Shown here in pieces: positions 34,731 to 45,501 of a DNA stretch of 64,000 nucleotides. Positions within the stretch are counted from its first letter, which is position 1. Each line of letters opens with the position of its first letter. Both the position numbers and the translations under genes were made by a program. Origin of the DNA: Siphonodentalium dalli (Eukaryota > Mollusca > Scaphopoda > Gadilida > Siphonodentaliidae); contig CP136064.1 in assembly GCA_032622095.1 (NCBI GenBank), positions 263,355,863-263,419,862 of the forward strand. Reading direction: 5' to 3'. Below the pieces are notes generated by a model. The model saw only the letters and a program-made list of their open reading frames with translations. It was not told the origin of the DNA and made no database searches.

Positions 34731-35451
34731 TTTCCTTCTTCTTCATCAATCTATTGACTGCTCAGCATAAAATGAACGCCTCCCCAAATTGAGCTAAGTG
34801 TCATTAACACTTTCATTTTATTAAATCGCCAGTTGCCAGTTGTCACTATTTCCACGAATCATGCGCAATAATTCCCACTTTGAAACTGCACTTAGTTATA
34901 TACTTTCTTGATTTGCCCGGTCTTTGGTTTATGTTTTATTCAATATTCGTTCAATTTGCTAACATTAATGCGTATTCAGTTCGAACAGAAACGAAATGTC
35001 AGCAGGATCCTATTTTCATGTTTACTGTGTGATTAAAAGTTTTGAAGAGGAATTGTCTCATCCTTATCCTGAGTCGTCGTATCTCACACCTTTATTATAT
35101 TCGGTTAGCCGGACTCTGTCTTATGCGCCGACGGCATAAAATTACATAAAACTTCCATTAACTTAACTTTTAATCGGCCAAATTGCACCAAACTTCACAT
35201 ATCACTAGCTTACATATACACAAACACCCCTACACAATTTAATTCTTATATTTCCTTCTTTTAACCTTTATTTTAACTTGTGTTCGGTTATGTTCGGTTG
35301 TGTTTTTACTTCTAGAATCATGTAAAATGTTGTATAACATCATACAATAACTTTTTTTCATCAACTAGCATGCATATGAATATGAAAGTTTTATCTTTTG
35401 TAACAACTGTGGTATAAAGGATTATTTTGCATAGTTTATTATTGGCAGATA
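34731..35451. other. Intron 6 remainder
   Basis: No element or exon recognised beyond the ACTGCTCAGCATAAAATGAA block. Confidence 0.5.
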
Positions 35452-35567
35452 CAGTAATGCCCTAAGCTTTCCGATGAATGGCAACAAGCCATATATCCGA
35501 CTAAATCCTGAAAAGTTACCCATAATTCAGCTGTGGTTAAAGGAGTCGATTAATTAGGGCATTACTG
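35452..35567. mobile_element. C-type element, asymmetrically deleted
   Basis: CAGTAATGCCCTAA at left, complement at right, TA flanks; most of the left arm is missing. About 180 nt before exon 7. Confidence 0.88.
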
Positions 35568-35639
35568 TACCTATTCTATTTCCAGAGATAAACAATTTTT
35601 TTTATCTCCTGTAATATTAATTTTTAGCAGATACAACAT

Positions 35640-35725
35640 TTTAGAAGCCCACTTACAATTTATACATGGTAGATCACCGACGATTTATACATGGTAGATC
35701 ACCGACGATTTATACATGGTACATC
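35640..35725. repeat. Short tandem repeat, 24 bp, 3 copies
   Basis: ATTTATACATGGTAGATCAC-CGAC repeated with minor change, ending 25 nt before exon 7. Confidence 0.85.
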
Positions 35726-35749
35726 AATAGAATTTTTTGTACTTTTCAG

Positions 35750-35811
35750 ACGGGGACATTGACGGAAGACGGGCTGGATATGAAAGGTGTGGTCCTTGTC
35801 TCTGGTGGAAA
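35750..35811 (+). CDS. ATP13A3: ATP13A3-like exon 7: phosphorylation loop
   Basis: A 62-nt exon, phase 0 to phase 2, acceptor ACTTTTCAG, donor GGAAA/GTAAGT. It reads TGTLTEDGLDMKGVVLVSGG, so the junction with exon 6 forms DKTGTLTEDGLD, the catalytic aspartate loop in its P5B form. It is short but unambiguous. Confidence 0.96.
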
Positions 35812-35884
35812 GTAAGTCACATGAATCAAGTCATTTCTTCTGTAGGTTACATGCATCAGTAATTTATCCTCTAAGTTACATGTA

Positions 35885-37285
35885 CCGTACTGACCCGCGT
35901 TTAGGCCCAGGGGGCCTTTGTTTTATTTGAGCTCAAAAATCCAAGTGGGCTTAAACCCAAATATGACCCTTTGCAAACCAAAAATCCCAAGAAATCGGGA
36001 CAGTAAAACTGAAGAAAAAATAAAGTCGATCCAGCAGAGTTTCGGTGAAATATACACGTCTTCCAGATTAAATAAAGTTAAGTATAAGTTACTTTGAGAA
36101 AGTATTTGTTTCATTTTTATGTGTATATTAAAATATTACTTGTTGTCTTGTTTTATTGCCCAAAATTCCCATAAATGACAGTTTGTAAGCATCATGATCC
36201 ATCATGGGTCATCGGATTTTTCTGCCATTTCAGACAGTTGGGTAAATCCACTATCTATAGTCTATATCTATAGTTATTATCTATAGTTTATATCAATGTT
36301 CAGATAATTAAAAAATGTCAGAAAATTGTACAGGGAAATATTATGCAACATATAAGAGAGCGACTTAATCCGATTAGGATAACAATGAACCCAGTTCTAT
36401 TCATGGCCCGTTGTCTACAAAGATGTTACAATACAATAGTGACCAATTTAACAAAGCCAGTGAGTCTAGTTAATTAACGAAATGACGTTGTAAATACGTA
36501 TACAAAAAAACACGTGTATTAATGTTTAGAGTCATCGCTCCCAAACCGTTGACACAGATTAATGTTTATACTATAGACTATAGTCTATACCGTAAAACGT
36601 GAAAAATAGCAGTTTAAAATTTTTAAATAATGATTATTATATACTAACCACCGGGTACCAATACGACATCGGTATCTCTTTTTTTGAAGGCATCTTGTGC
36701 TGTTGTTGTTGTTGAATGACAAGTGCCCCTTCTGCCCCATTATTATACCGACCGTGTGTTTACATAACCAGGGAATGAGTTCTTTTTGTGTTTGGCCACA
36801 TGTAGGAACATACCGACATACAAAGAATATGTTTTTACAGTACTGTTGTTGACATGTGTGCGATGCACGCACGTGATTCTTTGAAGTGATTGATGTTTAC
36901 CGCGTTCTCAGATATATGCCGTTAGCGAGTGGGTTTGATGTCTGTCGACGTTTGGTTTCCCCCAGGAAGTATAATTGAATAAACAAATGAGATTTTAAGA
37001 TTCACTTTATTTTATTTTATATATTATTATCACTTACCTACGAAGTATAACTTTCCATTTTTCGTGGCATTCTCGCCGTCACCGATCGTTTGTGAATATT
37101 CTTCCCGTTATATATTGGAATTATTTATTTGGGAAGTATCATTAGCAAATAATTACTTACCACCGCTGAAATTTAACAAAATATTGGGTGGGCTTAAACA
37201 CGAATATACCCCTGTGCATGGAATTTGGTCAAAAGATATGGGTGGGCTTAAACACGGGCATGGGCCTTGAGCCGGGTCAGTACGG
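35885..37285. mobile_element. TA-flanked CCGTA element, 1.4 kb
   Basis: Ends CCGTACTGACCCG and CGGGTCAGTACGG, both next to TA. Subterminal GTGGGCTTAAAC(C/A)C repeats near both ends. No transposase recognised. The layout resembles 47884-49213. Confidence 0.85.
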
Positions 37286-37302
37286 TATTAGTCATTTCCA
37301 AA

Positions 37303-37657
37303 CAAGCCTGGATATAGTGTGTCTGATGTTTGCAGAATGAGGTCCCTAGAGGGTGAATTTAGTGATGATACCCTGCACAGTGGGCTAGCATCACCAAATT
37401 CACCCTCTGGGGACATCATTCTGCTTAGGCTGCATCTTCTGGGAAGTATAGTCTCAAATTAACAGTTAATTATCAGTTACTTTTTCCCTTCAGTTCAGTT
37501 GCTATTTTGCCTAATTTTCCGAGGTATCAGACTAATGGGTGAACATCACCAACATCAACTGGGGAACTTCAATCTGATCCTGATGTGCGGGATAGCATCA
37601 CTAAAATCACCCTCTGTAGACCTCATTATGAAAATGTTAGACACACTATCCAGACTC
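37303..37657. mobile_element. A-type element, long form
   Basis: Cores at 37335-37430 and 37585-37640 with a shortened long-form spacer; the right end (CACTATCCAGACTCG) abuts the hAT transposase remnant. Confidence 0.85.
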
Positions 37658-37660
37658 GGG

Positions 37661-38761
37661 TCCATAGATGGGATGATGGACGAGCAAGACACCCTTGCCT
37701 CTGACATTTCCCCCCGAGTCATCTGCTCAAATCTACGCAGGGTCTTTAGTAGCGTTTGGGCGATATTCCATTGATTTGATGTCATCACTGGTATATCATG
37801 ATCGCTTGAATATTCAACCAAGGCAAGTCGCTGCTCAACAATGCGATCCAAGATATAGTATGTACTATTCCACCTAGTAGAGACGTCCTGTATTATATGG
37901 TGCTCAGGTAACTCGTGTTTCTTCTGAAGTGGTTTTTGTGAAAGTTAGCCAGAGGCGACCGACTAAAATGTCCCGCAATCTTTCGACTAATTGCCAACAT
38001 ATCGATAACAGATCGGTGTACATTTATAGCATCATGAATTACGAGCTGCAGTGTGTGGGTAAAACATCCCAAATGATCGATCCCGGTCAATTGACGACCA
38101 GAAACTGCATTCGCAGCGTTGTCTCTCAGAATAACCAGCACTTTATCCTTTGGTATATCCCACTCAGATAACATCCTGCCAATTTCATCAGATATTGCCT
38201 CTCCTGTGTGGCTTCCTGGGAAGGATGACATATTGAGCACACACCGCTTCCTGTTGAAATTTAAGTTCTGTCATGTAGGAAGCTTACCTGTATATCTTGG
38301 CTTCAGTGCTGCCACGAACCTTTGGAAACCAACATGTTCAGTGATGCAGAAAGGTTCGAAGTCTATCTCGATCATTACGGAAGCTTCTGGTTTATACGTA
38401 CTGTCCGGCTATCTGTTTGCGGCCATGGGGTCATTTTGTTTACAGCATCAGATAATTTCATCTGGTGAACCCTATTGAGTTCTGATGATGTAGATGGTGC
38501 TTCGCCTTCTAAATTATTGTGCTTCCTTTTTTTTTGTTCTTCTTCGTGTTCCGTCTGTTTTGTTTCCATCAGTTTGTACTGGGTCGGATGGCATGCCTTT
38601 AAGTGGTGCCTCAGGTTGGTGGTTGTGTATGCTTTTGTTTTTTTTCCTCCCCGGGAAATTCAAACTTCGAAGACATCACATTTAGCTTTTTCATCTGCAA
38701 GGGACAATATAGAGAAATATTCCCAAATAGCACTCGTTTTCTTAGCTCCTCGAGACGCCAT
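37661..38761 (-). pseudogene. BED-finger hAT transposase remnant
   Basis: Read on the minus strand from 38761, it starts MASRGAKKTSAIWEYFS and, after a frameshift, continues TTTNLRHHLKACHPTQYKL, a BED zinc finger. Further on are MIEIDFEPFCITEHVGFQRF and ALKPRYTGKLPT, then SHTGEAISDEIGRMLSEW, VILRDNAANAV and LGCFTHTLQLVIHDAI, the hAT catalytic core pattern, and finally SNQWNIAQTLLKTL. ZBED-like hAT transposases have these blocks in this order. It is broken: a frameshift in the BED finger, a stop and missing sequence before SHTGE, and no C-terminal dimerisation region, where the A-type element stands. Not functional. Confidence 0.88.
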
Positions 38762-39209
38762 TGTTATAGTGATTAATGAAATATGCTTAGCTCCACGTTG
38801 AATTTGGAGGCGGTCTTGCGGAACAAAAATTTAGTAGGCGGAACTATAAAATCTTCCCAGTTGTTAAAAGACAAAGGTGTGACCAATGGGAATTTGGGAA
38901 ATCTCAGACAAATGTGACAGCAATTATTATCCATCAATTTAAATTTATTAAATAACATCGCCATTCCATTTCCATACATTGTCGGAATTTACAAGTATTT
39001 AATCAAGACTTTTACACCGCGTGCAAATGTTCCACACACGGTCGTAACGTGACTTTGAGTCGGCACCTTTGATCTCTTTGTCAAAACAACTACCAGTATA
39101 CATCAAAGGCAGCACACAACCAACGTCGGCAGAAATACTTTCGCGACAGTGTGTATATATTTCTTTGATGTATTTGGCTTTGAAACTATGCAGGATAGGG
39201 AGTGCATTG
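38762..39209. other. Sequence upstream of the transposase remnant
   Basis: Possibly the 5' part of the same hAT element; its terminal repeat was not found. Confidence 0.4.
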
Positions 39210-40437
39210 TAGGGATCTGCGAACCGGGGATTTTGCATCGAATCGAATCTCGATATCGAATCTCATTCCTGATATCGACATCGAATCGAATCAGCTAGTG
39301 ATTGACATTGTTTATCACTGTGTATTTAGGAGTCTCATGACAAAAACTGCAACATTCATTATATACTATATAACAATGTTAATCTCCTTAAACATCCTTT
39401 GGAACTTGTGTTTTTTTATAGGAAAATCATGACATAGACAAGTCACTCTCAGTCTCATGGAGGGTTTGGGATATGTTGCATTGAATTTCTATCTAGCTGT
39501 GTCATGGCGAACAAGAAGTGACATTAAGACACTTGAAGACAGTTCAATCAAGATATCACAAACCCCATGGAATGGAAGTCACTTGTCTACATTATTTAAT
39601 AAAGATGATTAAGATTTGACACAAGTGGACATTGGTACACCGTTCAGCTTTATAATTGTTGTAGACCGATACCAATGGTAGTTATCTGTTAAACTGTTCA
39701 CACCATAATAGATCAAACACCTACATCACATATTCAGTAGTTGTCTTCACAGAGGGCGTACCCGAAAACAGACACAAATTACAAGTGTTAAATGTTATCA
39801 ACAAGATTCAACGGATCGAAACTTGGTGCAACGTGCTCGATTCCCGGGAAACAGAAACTGAAAGTAGGAAATTTATATGAATTCTGCCGGCAGTGTCGCA
39901 GATAACTGGTCGCACATGATGACATCCATTTAAGAATGTAATAGACCGATTGTTCTAAGGTTTCTCACCATTTCTGTTCATTCCAAACTATGTTTGTCGC
40001 TCATAATGGCAACTGACATTGAATTTTATTCATATAATCTGAATTGGATATCTGATGTTCTAAACATAAGGTAATCAATTGAGTTCCGCATCTATAGCGA
40101 TCACGCACCGTGTAGACAATTTACATAGTGTCGATACAGATTACAAATATATGCGGCGATTGATCACCGTCACGGGTTGCGATCGAAGCACATAATTTGC
40201 ATAATACACGTCTATTTTGAACGGCATACATTCAAAATTACCTACGTTGGCAACCTTGTGCTTCAATTTTTGTGAGTTCAGGTCATTTGGCATGTGTTAT
40301 TTAGACGCAAAAAACGAGACTACACCAAAGTAACACCGATTCGAAAATATCCGAATCAGGGACCGTTTCGTTGTCAATCTCTAATCGGGTGCCCGATATT
40401 GACATCGAATCGAATCTCGAATATTCGCAGGTCCATA
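39210..40437. mobile_element. hAT-type element, 1.2 kb, non-coding
   Basis: Ends TAGGGATCTGCGAA and the complement of TATGGACCTGCGAA; exact 8-bp duplication GTGCATTG (39202-39209, 40438-40445). Subterminal ATCGAATCGAATC repeats on both sides. No transposase inside. Confidence 0.88.
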
Positions 40438-40812
40438 GTGCATTGGGTGTATATAGGTCCATTATGGGAACAAACGCACAATATATATAAACATCGGAAT
40501 TGGAAATCGGCCAATTGTGCCTCCAGTTATCGGAAATCGGTCCGATGGGCTTTTTCATTATCGGAACATCACTAGCTGCAATGGGGGGTATCCTTATTCC
40601 CATTGAGATGGACCACCTCTAGTTTAATCCATAATTTATAAAATCGTAAATATAATTTATTCAATAAATACTGAAGGCTTCATAAGTATTACTTGGTTTC
40701 TGGTCTGGGAATTGCGGCCAGTATAATGCAGCAAGAAAAATTAAACATAACAATCTAGAGCCAAAAAAAAAAGGTATAATGGGGACAGTAATTCTGTTTT
40801 TATCTTTGGCAG
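40438..40812. other. Intron 7 end
   Basis: ATCGGAA/ATCGG repeats at 40490-40570 look like a further hAT-type end; the block GGTATCCTTATTCCCATTG also occurs at 45135. The rest is unassigned. Confidence 0.45.
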
Positions 40813-40957
40813 GTTTAATGAGGAAGAAGATAATATGAAACAGTTACCTGACGGACCAGCTCTCTATACACTAGCTACCTGTCATTCTCTCACGCTCATT
40901 GAGGGCAAAATCTGTGGCGACCCACTAGATCTCATTATGTTCGAGTCGATTGGCTGG
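40813..40957 (+). CDS. ATP13A3: ATP13A3-like exon 8: N domain, CHSLT/GDPLDL block
   Basis: Acceptor TTTGGCAG, donor TGG/GTAAGT; phase 2 to phase 0. The product has an acidic start (FNEEEDNMKQLPDG), then LATCHSLTLIEGKICGDPLD and LIMFESIGW. CHSL followed by GDPLDLKMFE is a hallmark of the P5B nucleotide-binding domain. Confidence 0.96.
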
Positions 40958-41061
40958 GTAAGTGATTACTAATTATTATCTCCCACAAACAAAGTGTGGC
41001 GGGCAATATAGAAATGGGATCCATCATCCACTGATCTGTCTGGGCATGCCTCTATCCAACT

Positions 41062-41312
41062 CAAGCCTTGAAATAGGGTGTCTTGTCATTTGCAGAATGA
41101 GGTCCCCAGAGGGTGAATTTAGTGATGCTACCCCACAGAGTGGGCTAGCATCACCAAATTTACCCTCTGGGGACCTCATTCTGCTTACACCTCAGCAGAA
41201 TGAGGTTCCCAGAGGGTGAATTTGGTGATGCTAGCCCGCTATGCGGGGTAGCATCACTAAATTCACCCTCTGGGGACCTCATTCTGCAAATGACACCCTA
41301 TTTCAAGGCTTG
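41062..41312. mobile_element. A-type element, two-hairpin form
   Basis: Flanks ATCCAACT / ATCCATCT (8 bp, one mismatch). Two consecutive hairpins joined by CTTACACCTCAGCAG, enclosed by CAAGCCTTGAAATAG inverted ends. Good reference copy. Confidence 0.95.
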
Positions 41313-41328
41313 ATCCATCTGTAACAAT

Positions 41329-41765
41329 AAAGCCTGAGTTTAGTGTGCCTGTCATTTGCAGAATGAGGTCCCCAGAGGGTGAATTTAGTGATGCTATCCC
41401 GTATCACCCTATGGGGACCTCTCTCTGCTTAGGCCTCATCTTCTCTGGAAAGTTTCTTTATAATCAAATTTCTATAGAAACTTCTTTGCATATATTCTAT
41501 TTCTTTTTCAGTTTAGTTTCTCTATATCCCCAAATTGGCAAGCGACACATTGCATAATTGAGGTTCCCAATGGGTGTACATCACAATATTCACAATTGGG
41601 GAACTTCAATCTGAGTCTATGTCTCCCATAGCAGATGAGGCCATGCAGAATGAGGTCCCCAGAGGGTGAATTTGGTGATACTGGCCCGCTATGTGGGTTA
41701 GCGTCACTAAATTCACTCCCTGGGGACCTCATTCTGCAAATGACGACACGCTATAATCAGGCTTG
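41329..41765. mobile_element. A-type element, long form variant
   Basis: Spacer reads TTTCTTTATAATCAAATTTC and CAATGGGTGTACATCAC, a subfamily shared with 61195-61645 and distinct from other long copies. Confidence 0.85.
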
Positions 41766-41860
41766 GTTGGAGCTCTCTATCTCAGTAGAATTATGACCTT
41801 TAGAGTCGTAAACTTTTTATCTCTGTATGTCTGTTATTGTAGCTCATGTTTCAAATATAT

Positions 41861-42346
41861 TTAACCCTTTCTATACAAAACCTCATTGATGAGTAGTTAT
41901 CCCATAGGAAATGTTCAGATAATAAGTTTAACCCTTTCTATACAAAACCTCATTGATGAGTAGTTATCCCATAGGAAATGTTCAGATAATAAGTTTAACC
42001 CTTTCTATACAAAACCTCATTGATGAGTAGTTATCCCATAGGAAATGTTCAGATAATAAGTTTAACCCTTTCTATACTAAAGCATCATTGATGAGTAGTT
42101 ATCCCATAGGAAATGTTCAGATAATAAGTTTAACCCTTTCTATACAAAGCATCATTGATGAGTAGTTATCCCATAGGAAATGTTCAGATAATAAGTTTAA
42201 CCCTCTCTATACTAAAGCATCAATGATGAGTAGTTATATATGTTGTCTGCTTTTATCACATTAACATCCCTCCATATGAATAATAGATCATTCCAATGTA
42301 CACTTTTTACCTGACTGGGAGAATCCATTTAGTATAGAGAGGGTTA
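41861..42346. mobile_element. TTAA element with one end amplified as 67-bp repeats
   Basis: Left TTAACCCTTTCTATAC and right GTATAGAGAGGGTTAA are inverted repeats. The left end plus 50 nt is repeated 5.6 times (starts 41861, 41928, 41995, 42062, 42130, 42197). Confidence 0.88.
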
Positions 42347-42661
42347 ATATGCTGATCAGGCATCATGGAGACGAACAATACCCTTTTGCAACAGGTTTAT
42401 ATTTCTTCATGATAGATAACAAGTTTGTAAATTTCTCAAATGCATATATAACTCACATTTGGCACAGCGTTGTTATTATGTTCTAGCTGTGTTTTCAATG
42501 TCCTCCTAAAATGTAACAACCTGCATATACATAAAGCTGATGAAGGCCATGAAGCCGGAAGTTTCTTGCAAAGAAAGTGTTTTAATTCCTCCACCACAGA
42601 AAAAGTCCCTTCGGTCATACTTATGATAACGTATATATATATATGTTTGTATTTAATGCAG

Positions 42662-42772
42662 GATCTTGAAGAACCCGGCCACGAGGAGACCCGATTTGAT
42701 AAGATGGTGCCAACTGTTGTTAGACCAAAGACTCCAGATATCATCCGCAGCACATATGATTCTGGGGAACCG
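42662..42772 (+). CDS. ATP13A3: ATP13A3-like exon 9: variable N-domain linker
   Basis: Acceptor TTTAATGCAG, donor CCG/GTAGGT; 37 codons, phase 0 to phase 0. It reads DLEEPGHEETRFDKMVPTVV, then RPKTPDIIR. VPTVVRP matches the MPTVVRP of vertebrate ATP13A3 at this position; the rest is charged and poorly conserved, as expected for this linker. Because it is symmetric (0,0), skipping it would keep frame. An A-type element begins about 28 nt after the donor. Confidence 0.9.
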
Positions 42773-42800
42773 GTAGGTATTAAAGAATGACCATGGGAAG

Positions 42801-43055
42801 AAGCTTGGATATAGTGTGTCTGACATTTGCAGAATGAGGTCCCCAGAGGGTGAATTTAGTAATGCTACCCCGCACAGAAAAATTCACACTCTGGGGACCT
42901 CATTCTGCTCAGGTCTTATCTTCTGGAAGTATCTATTATCTCAAATTAACATTGTTTTGAGTTACTTCATCCCTGCTGTTCAGTATCTATATCCCCTAAT
43001 TAGCAGAAAATAAAATGCATAATCAAACTGACTATTGGGTGAACATAAACAACTT
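42801..43055. mobile_element. A-type element, right-truncated
   Basis: One hairpin and the beginning of the long-form spacer up to AACTTCAAAA; the right core is missing. Starts about 28 nt after exon 9. Confidence 0.8.
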
Positions 43056-43225
43056 CAAAATATTTTAACTTACTACACTAAATATTTGTTAACAAATCAC
43101 TGCAACAGTTTTGTTTACATACGTAATGTTACAACATCCGGAAAACTGTTTTAGGGGAGCTGTCAATAATAAATATAAGAACAAAGTTCTATATCTATTT
43201 CTCCATGTTCTTATTGCCTAATTGG

Positions 43226-43505
43226 TGATGTTTTTACAGACGTGTATATTTTTTGGACATTTACCTGCTATGGGTGCCTTGGGTCCCTTTAATAGTGGTG
43301 ATGTTTTAAAGACTTTTAAATCTTTTGCACATTTACCCCACTGTGGGTGTCTTGGGTCCCTTTAGTGGTGATGTTTTTACAGACTTTTATATATTTTGCA
43401 CATTTACCCACTGTAGGTGCCTTGGGTCCCGTTAATAATGGTGATGTTTTAAAGATTTTTAAATCTTTTGCTCATTTCCCCCACTGTGGGTGTCTTGGGT
43501 CCCTT
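43226..43505. repeat. About 80-bp tandem repeat, 3.5 copies
   Basis: Repeated GGTGATGTTTT-A-AGA-TTT and CATTT-CCCACTGTGGGTG with CCTTGGGTCCCTTT. Ends 26 nt before exon 10 and so supplies its polypyrimidine surroundings. Confidence 0.88.
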
Positions 43506-43531
43506 TCAATGCTTTGCTGTTTCTATTGAAG

Positions 43532-43688
43532 CCCCTGACGGTAGAGCTGGGAGTGATTCGACAGTTCACATTCTCATCAAGTCTCCAGCGGATGTCTGTG
43601 ATAGCACGAGCCCTCGATGGACAGAATTTTAATATCTACTGCAAAGGTGCTCCTGAGATGATCTCGTCCCTCTCCAAACCTGATACAA
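43532..43688 (+). CDS. ATP13A3: ATP13A3-like exon 10: N domain with KGAPE
   Basis: Acceptor TTCTATTGAAG, donor ACAA/GTATGT; phase 0 to phase 1. Motifs in order: GVIRQFTFSSSLQRMSVIAR, then YCKGAPEMISSL. F-FSS-LQRMSV and KGAPE form the ATP-binding pocket in P-type ATPases, with the Lys of KGAPE contacting nucleotide. The upstream intron ends in about 80-bp tandem repeats, and ten bases after the donor a TTAA element with a 37-bp tandem array begins. Confidence 0.96.
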
Positions 43689-43702
43689 GTATGTATGCTT
43701 AA

Positions 43703-44297
43703 CCATTTCATGATGGGCGCTGTGCTAGTGCAGCATTAACACTTCCATGATGGGCGCTGTGCTAGTGCAGCATTAACACTTCCATGATGGGCGCTGCGCT
43801 GGTGCAGCATTAACACTTCCATGATGGGCGCTGCGCTGGTGCAGCATTAACACTTCCATGATGGGCGCTGCGCTGGTGCAGCATTAACACTTCCATGATG
43901 GGCGCTGCGCTGGTGCAGCATTAACACTTCCATGATGGGCGCTGCGCTGGTGCAGCATTAACACTTTCCATGATGGGCGCTGCGCTGGTGCAGCATTAAC
44001 ACTTCCATGATGGGAGCTTCCTGAAATTTTTAGAAAATGCTTCACCAGCACAGCTCCCATCATGAAAGGGTTAAAGATCCTATGCCAGTGCATTCTCTTA
44101 AATTTGCGAGTCTCTCATATGGAGCCTTGCATATACATGTATAAGAGAATGCACTCTCTTACAAGATCAACGTAAATATTGTTTGGCCAATGTATTCTCT
44201 TATATACACGAGGCTCCCTATGGAAAACGCGCATATATAAGAGAATGCAATGGCCCAGGGTTTTCGCAAAATTTCAGAAGCTCCAGTTATGGATGGG
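43703..44297. mobile_element. B-type TTAA element with 37-bp end array
   Basis: TTAA at 43699 and 44298. The left end is amplified: TTCCATGATGGGCGCTGCGC-TGGTGCAGCATTAACAC (37 bp) about eight times up to 44018. Then come an internal inverted end (CATCATGAAAGGGTTAA, 44056-44072) and two B hairpins (44085-44155, 44187-44253). Confidence 0.9.
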
Positions 44298-44504
44298 TTA
44301 ACAAAGTCTTTCTAGACAGTGTGGGACATGAAAGATTCGCATGATTTGGGTGGTAAGGGTGAATTATGCATCTTAGTGAATTCTGCCAGTGTTCATGTGC
44401 TAGTCTGAAATCCTGGAAATTATGGGAAAGTTTTTCTTAAAAATGCAATCCCTTTCAGCTGCCAGTCAAGTAAAGTCATGGAATTTCAAAATTACCTTTG
44501 AATA

Positions 44505-44622
44505 ACCCTTGAATTACTCTCAAATTACCCTCAAATTACCCTTGAATTACCCTTGAATTGCCCTTGAATTATCATTGAATTACCCTTGAACTACCCATGA
44601 ATTACCCTTGTATTACCCTTGG
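44505..44622. repeat. AATTACCCTTG short tandem repeat
   Basis: 11-13 bp units, about nine imperfect copies. Confidence 0.85.
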
Positions 44623-44829
44623 AAGTTGAAGCCTGTGGGTAAAATGTCAATGTAACAGGATTCTTATGGTATATTGGAGGAAACGACTAATTTAACTGAC
44701 ATTACCGGTAAACCAAGATGTGAAGAAATATTAACTAGTTAAGTTCTGTCATACATTTCAAACATAGGATTATGGGTGTTTATGTGTTGCTCAAACTAAA
44801 CTTTGAAGAATAATATTGATATAGCATTA

Positions 44830-45180
44830 TTAATAATCACGTCCATCCATACATAGATGCGACTTTGTCCGAGCTGTTATTCCTACATTTTTCAGTCAAT
44901 TTTTTAAAAACTTGGCACAGATATTTAGTACCATGGAAACCTGTGCTGAGGCTGTGTACCTGCAATTATGAGATCTGTCTGACTTTTTTTGTGGAGATTT
45001 CCCCATTTTTCGACATAAAATTGTTTGCAGCACTAAAATCAATATGTCGGTCTGTCCATCTATGTGTACATCTGAACCACCTTTCCAGAGCATAACTTGT
45101 GTGCGTAAGAGATTTCCGCCACTGGCTCCCATCGGGGATATCCTTAGTCCCATTGGGACAACCCACCTGTAGTTATTTCT
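44830..45180. repeat. CCGAGCT-TTATTCCTAC repeat
   Basis: Related to 28450-28640 and, at its end, to 40575-40615 (TATCCTTA-TCCCATTG). Dispersed repeat of unknown type, directly upstream of exon 11. Confidence 0.6.
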
Positions 45181-45196
45181 ATCTTTTCATTTTCAG

Positions 45197-45317
45197 TTCC
45201 ATACAACTTTCATGATATTCTCACTAAATACACTCAGCACGGGTACAGAGTTATTGGCCTTGCATGGAAGCCACTCTCATCAAAGATGAACTATGTAAAA
45301 ATCCAGCGAATTCAGAG
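45197..45317 (+). CDS. ATP13A3: ATP13A3-like exon 11: N domain, GYRVIGLAWK
   Basis: Acceptor CATTTTCAG, donor CAGAG/GTTTGT; phase 1 to phase 2. It reads IPYNFHDILTKYTQHGYRVI, then GLAWKPLSSKMNYVKIQ. The F-DIL--YT--G-RVI-LA-K pattern closes the N domain in ATP13A proteins. Confidence 0.95.
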
Positions 45318-45501
45318 GTTTGTTGGATAATATCATGAAAGCAGTTTTTTAAATCTTATTATGAAGTAAAAAGTTGATGAAAATATTTTTAAAAATTGGG
45401 AATGTCAACTTTCAAATAATTTTAATAGATTTTAACAGTTATTATTGGGATATTCCACAAATTTAACAATTTAAGAAAATTATGGTTTGATCTGTTATTA
45501 A

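Noticed and set aside
38119..38801. Plus-strand open frames over the transposase region
   Set aside because: They are shadows of the minus-strand hAT remnant, which has recognisable blocks.
42470..42790. 106-codon open frame covering exon 9
   Set aside because: Only the part after the AG at 42660-42661 aligns with the family; the upstream part is intron read-through.
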